From NCBI RefSeq assembly GCF_000515395.1, contig NZ_KI911782.1:3346606-3410605 (forward strand): DNA of 64,000 bases, read 5' to 3'. The notes under the pieces are model-generated. The model saw only the letters and a program-made list of their open reading frames with translations. It ran no database searches and was not told the origin of the DNA. Position numbers and translations under genes: made by a program. The stretch comes from Jiangella gansuensis DSM 44835 (GTDB lineage Bacteria > Actinomycetota > Actinomycetes > Jiangellales > Jiangellaceae). Below, in pieces: positions 34,034 through 42,766 of this stretch (positions are counted from its first letter, which is position 1; the number at the start of each line of letters is the position of its first letter).

Positions 34034-35073
34034 TGACGACACCGTCCACACCGGCCGCGGTCACGCCACCACCCGGCCCCGGCCCGGCGGGTTCCGCGGC
34101 CGCCGGGCCACGCGCCATGTGGGCCGGCAACCCGTGGGTGTCGTTCCTGGCCCGCCGCCTGGTTCGGCTGGTCGCGTCGGTGGTGGTGCTGGTGACGCTG
34201 GCGTTCCTGATGATCCACCTGATCCCGGGCGACCCGGTGCGCGCGTCGCTGGGGATCACCGCGCCGCCGGACCTGGTCGAGGCCCGGCGGGAGAGCCTCG
34301 GCCTGAACGACCCCCTGCACGTGCAGTACCTCGACTACGTGCGCGGCCTGTTCGCCGGTGACCTCGGCACGTCGATGACGTCCAACGTCCCGGTGGCGGA
34401 GACGATCGGCCAGCGGCTGCCGGCGACGGCGTCCCTGGCGGTCGCGGCGTTCGTCCTGGTCATGCTGGTCGCGATTCCGCTCGGGCTCGGCATGGCGGTG
34501 CTGACCCGGGGTGGGCGGCGCCGCGGTGCCGAACTGGGCTTCACCTCCTCCAGCGCGGTGGTCGCGGCCATCCCGGAGTTCCTGCTGGCCGTCGGGCTGG
34601 TGTTCGTGTTCGGTGTGACGCTCGGCTGGTTCCCGGTGGCCGGGCGGACCGATGCGACGTCGTACGTCCTGCCGGTGCTGGCGCTGTCGCTCGGCCCGGC
34701 GCTGCTGATGGCGCGGATCGTGCGGGTCGAGGCGCTGGCGGTGCTCGGCGAGGACTTCGTCCGCACCGCGCGGGCCAAGCGGCTGCCGCCGTGGCGGGTG
34801 TACCTGCGCCACGTCTTCCCCAACGCGCTGACCTCGACGCTCACCATCGGCGGACTGCTGCTCAGCGGGATGATCGTCGGGACGGTGCTGGTGGAGAACG
34901 TCTTCGCCTGGCCCGGCATGGGCATGACGATCGTCTCGTCGATCCTCTCGAAGGACTACCCGCTGGTGCAGGGGATCGTGCTGGTCTACGGCGTCGCCGT
35001 GCTGCTGGTGAACCTCGTCGTCGACCTGCTGCTCGCGTTGGCCGACCCGCGCTCGACGATCCGGGAGGGCTGA
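34033..35073 (+). CDS. Peptide ABC transporter permease (DppB-like)
   Basis: This is a 346-residue inner-membrane permease of the Opp/Dpp family. A Pro/Gly-rich cytoplasmic N-terminus precedes the first membrane segment (LVRLVASVVVLVTLAFLMIHLIPGDPV, a DppB hallmark). About six segments follow, with the ATPase contact loop DFVRTARAKRLPPWRVYLRHVFPNAL and the closing VVDLLLALADPRSTIREG. It is translationally coupled to the binding protein and separated from the next gene by one base. It would pair with the permease half of the fused protein downstream. Confidence 0.92.
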   Translation: MTTPSTPAAVTPPPGPGPAGSAAAGPRAMWAGNPWVSFLARRLVRLVASVVVLVTLAFLMIHLIPGDPVRASLGITAPPDLVEARRESLGLNDPLHVQYLDYVRGLFAGDLGTSMTSNVPVAETIGQRLPATASLAVAAFVLVMLVAIPLGLGMAVLTRGGRRRGAELGFTSSSAVVAAIPEFLLAVGLVFVFGVTLGWFPVAGRTDATSYVLPVLALSLGPALLMARIVRVEALAVLGEDFVRTARAKRLPPWRVYLRHVFPNALTSTLTIGGLLLSGMIVGTVLVENVFAWPGMGMTIVSSILSKDYPLVQGIVLVYGVAVLLVNLVVDLLLALADPRSTIREG

Positions 35074-35074
35074 G

Positions 35075-37042
35075 ATGCGTCGTGAGCACTGGCGCGCCGC
35101 GCTGCGCAACCCGGTCGGGGCGACGGCGGCGGTGCTGCTGTTCGCACTGGCCGTGCTGGCGGTGGTGGCGCCCATGCTGTGGGGCGACGCGGCGGAGGAG
35201 ACCGACCCGGCCGCGTTGTCGCAAGGCTCGACCGGCGAGCACCTGCTCGGCACCGACGCGCTGGGCCGCGACATCCTGCTGCGTGTCCTGGTGGCGACCC
35301 GGTACTCGCTGGGACTGGCGCTGCTGGCGACGGCGATCTCCGTGCTCGTCGGGGTGCTGCTGGGGGTGCTCCCGGCGGTGCTGGGCCGGCGGTCCGGCCG
35401 GATGGTGGTCGCGGCGGTGAACCTGGCGGTCGCGTTCCCCGCGCTACTGCTGGCGCTGTTCTTCGCGGTGGTGTTCGGGGTCGGTGCCCGCGGTGCGGTG
35501 CTGGCGATCGGTGCGGCCGGAGCGCCGTCGTTCGCCCGGCTGGTGCAGACGACGGTGTCGTCGGTCGCGGGCCGCGACTTCGTGGCGGCCGCGCGGGTGG
35601 CCGGCGTCGGCCGGTTCCGGCTGGTGACGCGGCACCTGCTGCCCAACGCCGGCGAGCCGCTGGTGGTGAACGCGACGGTGATGGCGGGGTCGGCGTTGCT
35701 GGCGTTCGCCGGCCTGTCGTTCCTCGGGCTGGGCGTGCAGCCACCGGCCTACGACTGGGGCCGCCTCCTCGGTGAGGGCCTGGACCGGATCTACCTGAAC
35801 CCGGCGGCGGCCCTGGCACCCGGCATCGCCGTCGTAGCGGCGGGGCTCGCGTTCACCCTGCTCGGTGAGTCGATCGCTCAGGTGGTCGGCCTGCGGGCGG
35901 CGCGGCCGGGGCCGGCGCCCGCGGACGGGTCACCCGCCACCGACCCGGCGCCGGCGGCACCGGCGGCACCGGCCGCCGCGGCTGGCCGTCAGCCGGACTC
36001 TGACGCCGTCCTCGCGGTCGAAGGGCTGCGCGTGGGCTTCCCCGGTGCCGGCCCGGACGGCTGGACGTATCCCGTCGACGGCGTGGATCTCTCGGTCCGC
36101 CGCGGTGAGACGGTGGGCATCGTGGGGGAGTCGGGCTCCGGGAAGAGCCTCACGGCGCTCAGCGTGGCCCGGCTGGCGCCGGAGCACGCCGTCGTCACCG
36201 CCGACCGGCTCGACGTCGCCGGCATCCCGCTCGGAGGGGACGGCGGCAGCACCGATGACGCGGAGCTGCGCAGGAAGCTGGGCACCCGGCTGGCCATGGT
36301 GTTCCAGGACCCGATGACGTCGTTCAACCCGTCGATGCGGGTCGGGTGGCAGCTGGCCGAGGTGACCCGGGTGCACGAGGGGCAGGGCCGGCGCGCGGCG
36401 CTGGCCCGCGCCGTGGACCGGCTGCGCACGGTGCGGGTCCCGGCGGCTCAGCGACGCGCGCACCAGTACCCGCACGAGTTCTCCGGCGGCATGCGGCAGC
36501 GCGCGATGATCGCGATGGGACTCATGAGCGAACCCGAGCTGATCATCGCCGACGAGCCCACCACGGCTCTCGACGTCACCGTGCAGCGGCAGGTGCTGCG
36601 GCTGCTCAAGGACGTGCAGCGCGAGACCGGCGCGGCCGTGGTGCTGATCTCGCACGACATCGCGGTGGTGGCGCAGCTGTGCCAGCGCATCGTCGTCATG
36701 TACGCGGGCCGGGTGGTGGAGGAGCTGCCGGCCGGCCGGCTGGACCAGGCCGCCCACCCGTACACGCGGGCGCTGCTCGGTTCCGTGCCGGATCTGACGA
36801 CCGACCGTGACGAGCCGCTGACCACCATCCCGGGCCGACCGCCGGACCCGTCCGACCGCCCGGCGGGCTGCTCGTTCGCGCCGCGCTGTTCGTTCGCCGA
36901 CGACGCGTGCCGGGCCGACCCGCGGCTGGCCGTCGTCGCGCCCGGGCAGCGGGCCGCGTGCTGGCACCCGCGGGTCGAGTCCGGGCCCGGCCCCACTTCT
37001 GGAGAGTTATCGACCCTTCCGGGCGGAGTGAAGCGTGCATGA
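35075..37042 (+). CDS. Fused peptide ABC permease (DppC-like) and ATPase (DppD-like)
   Basis: This 655-residue protein joins two normally separate subunits. Residues 1 to about 275 are a DppC permease: GTDALGRDILLRVLVATRYSLGLAL, the EAA-type loop DFVAAARVAGVGRFRLVTRHLLPNA, and the end LAFTLLGESIAQVVGL. An Ala/Pro linker leads to an ABC ATPase with Walker A GIVGESGSGKS, Q-loop MVFQDPMTSFNP, signature FSGGMRQR and Walker B LIIADEPTTALD, ending in the oligopeptide-type C-terminal cysteine region (CSFAPRCSFADDACR). The final residues, SGELSTLPGGVKRA, and the stop codon are encoded by the palindrome at 36994-37055, so the original end was probably altered. One membrane half is thus tethered to one motor half. 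Confidence 0.92.
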   Translation: MRREHWRAALRNPVGATAAVLLFALAVLAVVAPMLWGDAAEETDPAALSQGSTGEHLLGTDALGRDILLRVLVATRYSLGLALLATAISVLVGVLLGVLPAVLGRRSGRMVVAAVNLAVAFPALLLALFFAVVFGVGARGAVLAIGAAGAPSFARLVQTTVSSVAGRDFVAAARVAGVGRFRLVTRHLLPNAGEPLVVNATVMAGSALLAFAGLSFLGLGVQPPAYDWGRLLGEGLDRIYLNPAAALAPGIAVVAAGLAFTLLGESIAQVVGLRAARPGPAPADGSPATDPAPAAPAAPAAAAGRQPDSDAVLAVEGLRVGFPGAGPDGWTYPVDGVDLSVRRGETVGIVGESGSGKSLTALSVARLAPEHAVVTADRLDVAGIPLGGDGGSTDDAELRRKLGTRLAMVFQDPMTSFNPSMRVGWQLAEVTRVHEGQGRRAALARAVDRLRTVRVPAAQRRAHQYPHEFSGGMRQRAMIAMGLMSEPELIIADEPTTALDVTVQRQVLRLLKDVQRETGAAVVLISHDIAVVAQLCQRIVVMYAGRVVEELPAGRLDQAAHPYTRALLGSVPDLTTDRDEPLTTIPGRPPDPSDRPAGCSFAPRCSFADDACRADPRLAVVAPGQRAACWHPRVESGPGPTSGELSTLPGGVKRA

Positions 37043-37055
37043 GTCTCCAGAAGTG
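36994..37055. repeat. Palindrome inserted at the end of an ABC transporter gene
   Basis: CACTTCTGGAGA (36994-37005) pairs exactly with TCTCCAGAAGTG (37044-37055) around a 38-nt middle. The fused transporter gene reads through the left arm and stops inside the middle part. Unlike the other palindromes it lacks GATC. It lies within an operon, so it is unlikely to be a complete terminator. Confidence 0.75.
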
Positions 37056-37075
37056 ACCCGCGACAGGAGGACCGC

Positions 37076-38053
37076 GTGAGGGAGCTGGCGTTCCATGGCG
37101 TGACGGTGCGCTTCGGCACCGGGCGGTCCGCGCTGGCCGCCGTCGACGGTGTCGACCTCACCGTCCCGGCCGGTTCGGTGGTCGGCCTGGTCGGCGAATC
37201 CGGCTCCGGCAAGTCGACGCTGGCCAAGGCCGCGGTCGGCCTCGTCCCCACCAGCGGCGGCGAGATCCGGCTCGACGGCGCCGCGCTGCGCACTCGCCGC
37301 GACCGGCGCCGCCTGCAGATGGTGTTCCAGGACCCGTACGCCTCACTGGACCCGCGGATGAGCATCGGCGCGTCGATCGCCGAGGCGATCCCGGGCCGCG
37401 TCGGGCGAGCCGACCGGGCCGCCGAGGTGTCCCGGCTGCTCGAACTCGTGGACCTGGACCCGGCCCGGGCCCGCTCGCTGCCGTCCGGGCTGTCCGGCGG
37501 TCAGCGGCAGCGGGTCGCGCTGGCCCGGGCCCTGGCCGCCCGGCCGGACGTCGTGCTGGCCGACGAGATCACCTCGGCGCTGGACGTCTCGGTGCAGGGC
37601 TCGGTGCTGAACCTGGTCCGCGACCTGCGCCGGCAGCTCGGCCTCACCATGCTGTTCATCTCCCACAACCTGGCCGTGGTCCGCTACGTCAGCGACGTCA
37701 TCGCCGTCATGTACCTGGGCCGCATCGTCGAGGCCGGACCGGCCGCGCAGGTGCTCACCGAGCCCCGGCACCCCTATACGCGCACCCTGCTGGACGCCGC
37801 GCCTCGCTTCGACGCCGGACTGGACGACCCCGTCCCGGCCGACAGCCCGCTGCTGGACGACGAGCCGCCGTCGCCGCACGACCCGCCGCCGGGCTGCCGC
37901 TTCCACCGCCGCTGCCCGATCGGCCCGCTGACCACGCCCGAGCGCACCATCTGCGTGGAGCAGGACCCGCAGGCCGGTGCCGCCGACCGCCCGCACCGCG
38001 CCGCCTGCCACTTCGCGTCCGAGCCGGTCCAACTGGAGGTCCCCGCGCCATGA
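37076..38053 (+). CDS. Peptide ABC transporter ATPase (DppF-like)
   Basis: This is a 325-residue second ATPase of the importer. Walker A is GLVGESGSGKST, Q-loop MVFQDPYASLDPR, signature LSGGQRQR and Walker B VVLADEITSALD, where the usual DEPT reads DEIT. The oligopeptide-type C-terminal extension ends with the cysteine-bearing PPGCRFHRRCPIG and TICVEQDP. GTG 37076 follows AGGAGG. It overlaps the peptidase start by 4 bp (ATGA). It completes a five-domain transporter with one binding protein, two permease domains and two ATPase domains. Confidence 0.93.
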   Translation: MRELAFHGVTVRFGTGRSALAAVDGVDLTVPAGSVVGLVGESGSGKSTLAKAAVGLVPTSGGEIRLDGAALRTRRDRRRLQMVFQDPYASLDPRMSIGASIAEAIPGRVGRADRAAEVSRLLELVDLDPARARSLPSGLSGGQRQRVALARALAARPDVVLADEITSALDVSVQGSVLNLVRDLRRQLGLTMLFISHNLAVVRYVSDVIAVMYLGRIVEAGPAAQVLTEPRHPYTRTLLDAAPRFDAGLDDPVPADSPLLDDEPPSPHDPPPGCRFHRRCPIGPLTTPERTICVEQDPQAGAADRPHRAACHFASEPVQLEVPAP

Positions 38054-41000
38054 CCCAACGGCCGACCCGCCCACTCACCGAGGCCGACGTGCTGGCCCTG
38101 CAGGTCCCCGCCGAGCCGGCGCTCTCGCCGGACGGCGCCCACGTGGTCTACGTGCTGCGCAGCAGCGACGAGGCCGCCGACGAGAACCGGTCGGCTCTCT
38201 GGCTGGTCGCGGCCGACGGGGCCACCACCGACGGGGCCACCGCCGACGGCGACGCCGCCGGGCCGCGGCGGCTCACCACCGGCCACCACGACAGTGCGCC
38301 CGCGTGGTCGCCGGACGGTACTCGGCTGGCGTTCCTGCGCGCCGACGGCGGGGCGGCGCAGGTGTGGGTGTTGCCGCTGGCCGGCGGCGAGCCCGAACGG
38401 GTCACCGACCTGCCCGCCGGCGCCGGCGCTCCGGTGTGGAGCCCCGACGGCGACCGGATCGCGTTCACCGCGCCGGTCGACACGCTGGCGGTCCCGGGTG
38501 AGGACGACACCGCCCGGGGCCGCCGTTCCACCGCGCCGATCGTCGTCGACCGGTTCGGCTACAAGGCCGATGGCGCCGGACTGCTGCGCGGGCTGCGCCA
38601 GCACCTGCACGTCACCGACCTCACGACCGGCACCACGACCCGGCTGACCGGCGGCGACTGGCACGCCGGCCGGCCGGCGTGGTCGCCGGACGGCGCCCAG
38701 CTTGCGTTCAGCGCCGGTACCGCCCACGACGCCGACCTGACCGGCGAGTCCCTCGTCCATGTCGTCGACGCCGACGGGTCCGGCACGCCGCGCCCGGTCA
38801 CCGCGGCGGTGCGCCTGGCCGGCGCCGTCACCTGGACGCCGGACGGCGCGTCCCTGCTGGTGGTCGGCCGCCCGGAGGTGAGCGTCGGCCCGAGCCGGCT
38901 GCTGCGGGTGCCGCTGGACGGCGGACCGGTCGCGGATCTGACCGCGGACCTGGACCGCACCGTGATGCCCGGCGGCCCCGGCTACCCCGGCGGGTTGCCG
39001 CAGGTGGCCAGCCCGTCCGAGGACGGTCGCACGGTGGTCTTCTGCGCCCGGGACCGCGGCTGCACGCACGTGTTCACCGTCGACCTCGACGGCGGTCCGG
39101 TGCGGCCGCTGGTCGGCGGCGCGGCGCGAGTGGTGTCCGGGCTGTCGGTGGCGTCCGGGCCCGGCGCCGGGCGGGCCGCCGTCGTCGTCGCCGGCCCCGC
39201 CTCCTGCGGTGAGGTCGCCGTCGTCGACCTCACCACCGGCCACGAGACCGCCGTGACCTCGTACGCACCGGACGGCATCACGCTGCCGGCCGCCGAGGAA
39301 CGCGTCTTCACCGTCTCCGACGGCACCGAGGTGCACGGCTGGCTGCTGCGTGACCCGCGCCGCGACCCGCTCAGTGACCCGGCGGCGGCGCCCGGCCCGC
39401 TGCTGGTCGATGTGCACGGCGGCCCGCACAACGCGTGGAGCCCGGTGCCCGACGCCGGGCACGCCTACCACCAGTTCCTCGTCGCCCGCGGCTGGACGGT
39501 GCTGCTGCTCAACCCGCGCGGCAGCGACGGCTACGGCTCGGAGTTCTACACCGCGGCGGTGGGCGCCTGGGGCCTGGCCGACGAGCGCGACTTCCTGGAG
39601 CCGGTCGAGCAGCTCGTGGCCGAGGGCGTCGCCGACCCGGACCGGCTGGCGCTCACCGGCTACAGCTACGGCGGCTACATGACCTGTTGGCTCACCAGCC
39701 GCACCGGCCGGTTCGCCGCCGCCGTGGCCGGTGGCGTCGTCGCTGACACCGTCAGCATGGCCGGCACCTCCGACGCCGGGCACCTGCTGGTCGGGTTGGA
39801 GATCGGCCTGCCGTACGAGGACCGCGAGCGCACCGCCTCGCAGTCGCCGTACGAGCGGGTCGCCGGCGTCACCGCGCCGACGCTGATCCTGCACGGCCTG
39901 GCCGACGACCGTTGCCCGCCCGGGCAGGCCGAGCAGTGGTTCGGTGCTCTGCGCGCTCGCGGCGTGCCCACGCAGCTCGTGCTCTACCCGGAGGCGTCGC
40001 ACCTGTTCATCCTGGATGGCCGGCCTTCACACCGGCTGGACTACTCCCGCCGCATCGTCGACTGGGTCACCCGCCACACGACGGGGACGCGCCGCACCCC
40101 GGCCGCGTCCACCACCACGAAGGAGGCCACCATGGCACCGACCACCCTGGACGCCGAGCACTGGCAGCGACGACTGGCCGAGCTGTCGCGGCGCTACCGC
40201 GTCCCCGGCGCCGCCCTGGGCATCGCCGTCGGCGACCGCACCGTCGAGCTGGCGTACGGCCTCACCAACGTCGACACCGGCGTCGAGGCGACCACCGACA
40301 CGCTGTTCCAGATCGGCTCGATCAGCAAGGTGTGGACCGCGACGGTGGTGCTGGCGCTGGCCGACGCCGGCAAGCTCGACCTCGACGAACCGGTCGTGAA
40401 CTACCTGCCCGAGCTGGCTCTGGCCGACGACGGCGTGACCGCGCAGGTCACCATGCGGCACCTGCTCACCCACACCAGCGGCATCGACGGCGACTTCTTC
40501 CTCGACACCGGCCGCGGCGACGAATGCCTGGAGCGCTACGTCGCCGCGCTGGCCGGGCTGCCGCTGAATCATCCGCTGGGCGCCACGTGGTCGTACTGCA
40601 ACTCCGGTTTCACCCTGGCCGGCCGGGTCATCGAGAAGCTCACCGGCCAGACCTGGGACGCCGCGATGCGCGACGTGCTGTTCACCCCGCTGGGTCTGAC
40701 CCACACCGTGACCTTGCCCGACGACGCGCTGCTGTACCGCACCGCCGTCGGCCACGTGCACGAAGGCGACGAGGAGCCGCGGCGAGCCCCGGTCTGGGTG
40801 CTGCCGCGTTCGGCCGGGCCGGCCGGCCTCATCACGTCCACCGTCGGCGACGTGCTCGCCTTCGCCCGCCTGCACCTCGCCGGAGGCGTCGCCGCCGACG
40901 GCACCCGGATCCTGTCCGAGGCCACGGTGGCAGCGATGCAGTCCGAACAGGTCCGGCTGCCCGACCCGTACACGCTGGCCGACTCCTGGGGGCTGGGCTG

Positions 41001-41502
41001 GTTCCGGCTGGACTGGAACGGCACCCGGCTGATCGGGCACGACGGCAACACGATCGGGCAGTCGGCGTTCCTGCGGGTCCTGCCCGAGCAGAACCTGGCG
41101 GTCACTCTGCTGACCAACGGCGGGCACACCCGCGACCTGTACGAGACGCTGATCCGGGAGATCTTCCGCGAGGTCGCCGGCGTCGAGATGTCCGTGCCGC
41201 TCACCCCGGCCACGGACAGTGGCGCCGACGTCACCCGGCACGCCGGCATCTACGAGCGGACCGGGGTACGCATCGAGGTCTGGCAGGACGGCGACCGCGC
41301 CCGGCTGCGGATGACCAGCACCCAGGACGTCGCCGGCCTGGACCAGGAGCCGAAGGAGCTGGATCTGCTGCCGGTGCGCGACGACATCTACGTCGTCCGG
41401 CTGCCCGGCAACGAGACCTGGATGCCGGTGACGTTCTACACGCTCGCCGACGGCTCGCCCTACGTGCACCTGGGCGTGCGGGCCACTCCGAAGGTCGGCT
41501 GA
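38050..41502 (+). CDS. S9 prolyl-oligopeptidase-like peptidase fused to class C serine hydrolase
   Basis: This 1150-residue ORF holds two complete enzymes. Residues 1 to about 690 are an S9 peptidase: TolB-like propeller repeats (PAWSPDGTRLAF, VWSPDGDRIAF) and a hydrolase domain with Ser539 in GYSYGGYM, Asp619/620 in GLADDRCPP and His651 in EASHLF. From residue 695 a beta-lactamase/D-aminopeptidase-like hydrolase begins, with SISK (Ser63 and Lys66 of that part), YCN (Tyr155) and HDG (His303). The junction ATG at 40132 is in frame and preceded by GAAGGAGG, a strong ribosome-binding site, so the second enzyme could also be made alone. No signal peptide is present, which fits cytoplasmic cleavage of imported peptides. 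The hydrolase family includes D-residue peptidases and esterases. Confidence 0.88.
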   Translation: MTQRPTRPLTEADVLALQVPAEPALSPDGAHVVYVLRSSDEAADENRSALWLVAADGATTDGATADGDAAGPRRLTTGHHDSAPAWSPDGTRLAFLRADGGAAQVWVLPLAGGEPERVTDLPAGAGAPVWSPDGDRIAFTAPVDTLAVPGEDDTARGRRSTAPIVVDRFGYKADGAGLLRGLRQHLHVTDLTTGTTTRLTGGDWHAGRPAWSPDGAQLAFSAGTAHDADLTGESLVHVVDADGSGTPRPVTAAVRLAGAVTWTPDGASLLVVGRPEVSVGPSRLLRVPLDGGPVADLTADLDRTVMPGGPGYPGGLPQVASPSEDGRTVVFCARDRGCTHVFTVDLDGGPVRPLVGGAARVVSGLSVASGPGAGRAAVVVAGPASCGEVAVVDLTTGHETAVTSYAPDGITLPAAEERVFTVSDGTEVHGWLLRDPRRDPLSDPAAAPGPLLVDVHGGPHNAWSPVPDAGHAYHQFLVARGWTVLLLNPRGSDGYGSEFYTAAVGAWGLADERDFLEPVEQLVAEGVADPDRLALTGYSYGGYMTCWLTSRTGRFAAAVAGGVVADTVSMAGTSDAGHLLVGLEIGLPYEDRERTASQSPYERVAGVTAPTLILHGLADDRCPPGQAEQWFGALRARGVPTQLVLYPEASHLFILDGRPSHRLDYSRRIVDWVTRHTTGTRRTPAASTTTKEATMAPTTLDAEHWQRRLAELSRRYRVPGAALGIAVGDRTVELAYGLTNVDTGVEATTDTLFQIGSISKVWTATVVLALADAGKLDLDEPVVNYLPELALADDGVTAQVTMRHLLTHTSGIDGDFFLDTGRGDECLERYVAALAGLPLNHPLGATWSYCNSGFTLAGRVIEKLTGQTWDAAMRDVLFTPLGLTHTVTLPDDALLYRTAVGHVHEGDEEPRRAPVWVLPRSAGPAGLITSTVGDVLAFARLHLAGGVAADGTRILSEATVAAMQSEQVRLPDPYTLADSWGLGWFRLDWNGTRLIGHDGNTIGQSAFLRVLPEQNLAVTLLTNGGHTRDLYETLIREIFREVAGVEMSVPLTPATDSGADVTRHAGIYERTGVRIEVWQDGDRARLRMTSTQDVAGLDQEPKELDLLPVRDDIYVVRLPGNETWMPVTFYTLADGSPYVHLGVRATPKVG

Positions 41503-41515
41503 CGATGCCGGCAGC

Positions 41516-41589
41516 CGTTGATCTTGGACTAACCGCGGTATCTATCGGACATCCCGGGCACGATTACCGCAGGAAGTCCAAGATCGACG
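41516..41589. repeat. Dispersed palindrome with conserved middle (family C, copy 1)
   Basis: CGTTGATCTTGGACT (41516-41530) pairs with 41575-41589 with one mismatch; an inner GCGGTA/TACCGC stem lies inside. The middle AACCGCGG..TCTATCGGACAT is nearly the same as in the copy at 54618-54695. It lies between two genes of one presumed operon. Confidence 0.82.
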
Positions 41590-41614
41590 GGGGAGAGCGA
41601 GCGGGAGGGACTGG

Positions 41615-42766
41615 ATGAACGCCGCCGAAGCGATGGCCGACGACCTCGGACGGCTGGTCCACTGCGAGTCGCCGTCGGCGGACCTCGTCGCGGTCGCCCG
41701 CAGCGCCGACGTCGTCGCGGAGCTGGGTGCCCGGCTCACCGGCGCGGAGCCGGAGCGGATCGTCGTCGACGGGTGCACCCACCTGCGCTGGCGGTTCGGC
41801 CGTCCCGGCGTGCTGCTGCTCGGCCACCACGACACCGTGTGGCCGGTGGGGTCGTTGGCCGAACACCCCTGGCGGGTGGTCGACGGGCGCGCGTACGGGC
41901 CGGGCTGCTTCGACATGAAGGCCGGGCTGGTACAGCTCTTCCACGCGCTGGCCTCGTGCGGAGCCCGGGGCTCGCTGGACGGGGCGACCGTGCTGGTCAC
42001 CGGCGACGAGGAGCTCGGTGCCCCGACGTCGCGGCCACTGATCCTCGAGGAGGCTGCCCGGGCGCATGCCGCGTTCGTGCTGGAGGCCTCCGCCGACGGC
42101 GGCGCGCTCAAGACCGCGCGCAAGGGTGCCTCCTGGTACGAGCTGCGCGTGCACGGCCGGGCGGCGCACGCCGGTCTGGAGCCCTGGAACGGCGTCAACG
42201 CGGTGGTCGAGCTCGCCCACCAGGTGCTGGCCGTCGCCGCGCTGGACCGGGGTCCTGACGGCGCCACCGTCACACCGACGGTCGCCGGTGCCGGAACCAC
42301 CGCGAACACCGTCCCGGCGACGGCGACGGCGCACATCGACGCCCGGGTGCCCACCGCCGCGGAGCAGCGCCGCGTCGACGAGGCGCTGGACACGCTGACA
42401 CCGGTGCTGGCCGGGGCCCGCGTCGAGGTGGCGCGCGGACCGCGGCATCCGCCGTTCGAGCCGGCCGCCTCGGCCGAGCTGTACGAGCTGGCCCGGTCGG
42501 TCGCGGCCGGGCTGGGCCTGCCGCCGTTGGCATCGGCGCACGTCGGTGGCGCGTCCGACGGGAACATCGTCGCCGGGGCCGGCACGCCGACGCTGGACGG
42601 GTTGGGCGCGGTCGGCGCGGGGGCGCACGCGCCGGGCGAGTATGTGGAGGTCGCCGAGATGCCGCGGCGGGCTGCCTTGCTGGCCGGCCTCGTCGCCGCG
42701 GTCGGACCGGGTGTCCCGTCCGTGGCGACGAAACCAGGCGCACTGGATCGGGCGGACCGACCATGA
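41615..42766 (+). CDS. M20 family metallohydrolase (N-acyl amino acid hydrolase-like)
   Basis: This is a 383-residue zinc hydrolase of the M20/glutamate carboxypeptidase group. Metal ligands and catalytic residues are in LLGHHDTVWPVG, GPGCFDMKAG, VTGDEELGAPTS, the central dimerisation domain (VHGRAAHAGLEPWNGVNAV) and GGASDGN. GGAGGG precedes ATG 41615. It overlaps the GNAT gene by 4 bp, and the racemase follows. In Geobacillus kaustophilus an M20 enzyme next to a GNAT and a racemase of the same families removes N-succinyl groups from L-amino acids, so the same role is proposed here. A simple peptidase role is the alternative. Confidence 0.88.
   Translation: MNAAEAMADDLGRLVHCESPSADLVAVARSADVVAELGARLTGAEPERIVVDGCTHLRWRFGRPGVLLLGHHDTVWPVGSLAEHPWRVVDGRAYGPGCFDMKAGLVQLFHALASCGARGSLDGATVLVTGDEELGAPTSRPLILEEAARAHAAFVLEASADGGALKTARKGASWYELRVHGRAAHAGLEPWNGVNAVVELAHQVLAVAALDRGPDGATVTPTVAGAGTTANTVPATATAHIDARVPTAAEQRRVDEALDTLTPVLAGARVEVARGPRHPPFEPAASAELYELARSVAAGLGLPPLASAHVGGASDGNIVAGAGTPTLDGLGAVGAGAHAPGEYVEVAEMPRRAALLAGLVAAVGPGVPSVATKPGALDRADRP

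Noticed and set aside
40132-41502. A class C beta-lactamase resistance gene
   Set aside because: SxxK and YxN motifs are shared by esterases and D-peptidases. It is fused to a cytoplasmic peptidase, has no signal peptide, and sits in a peptide operon.
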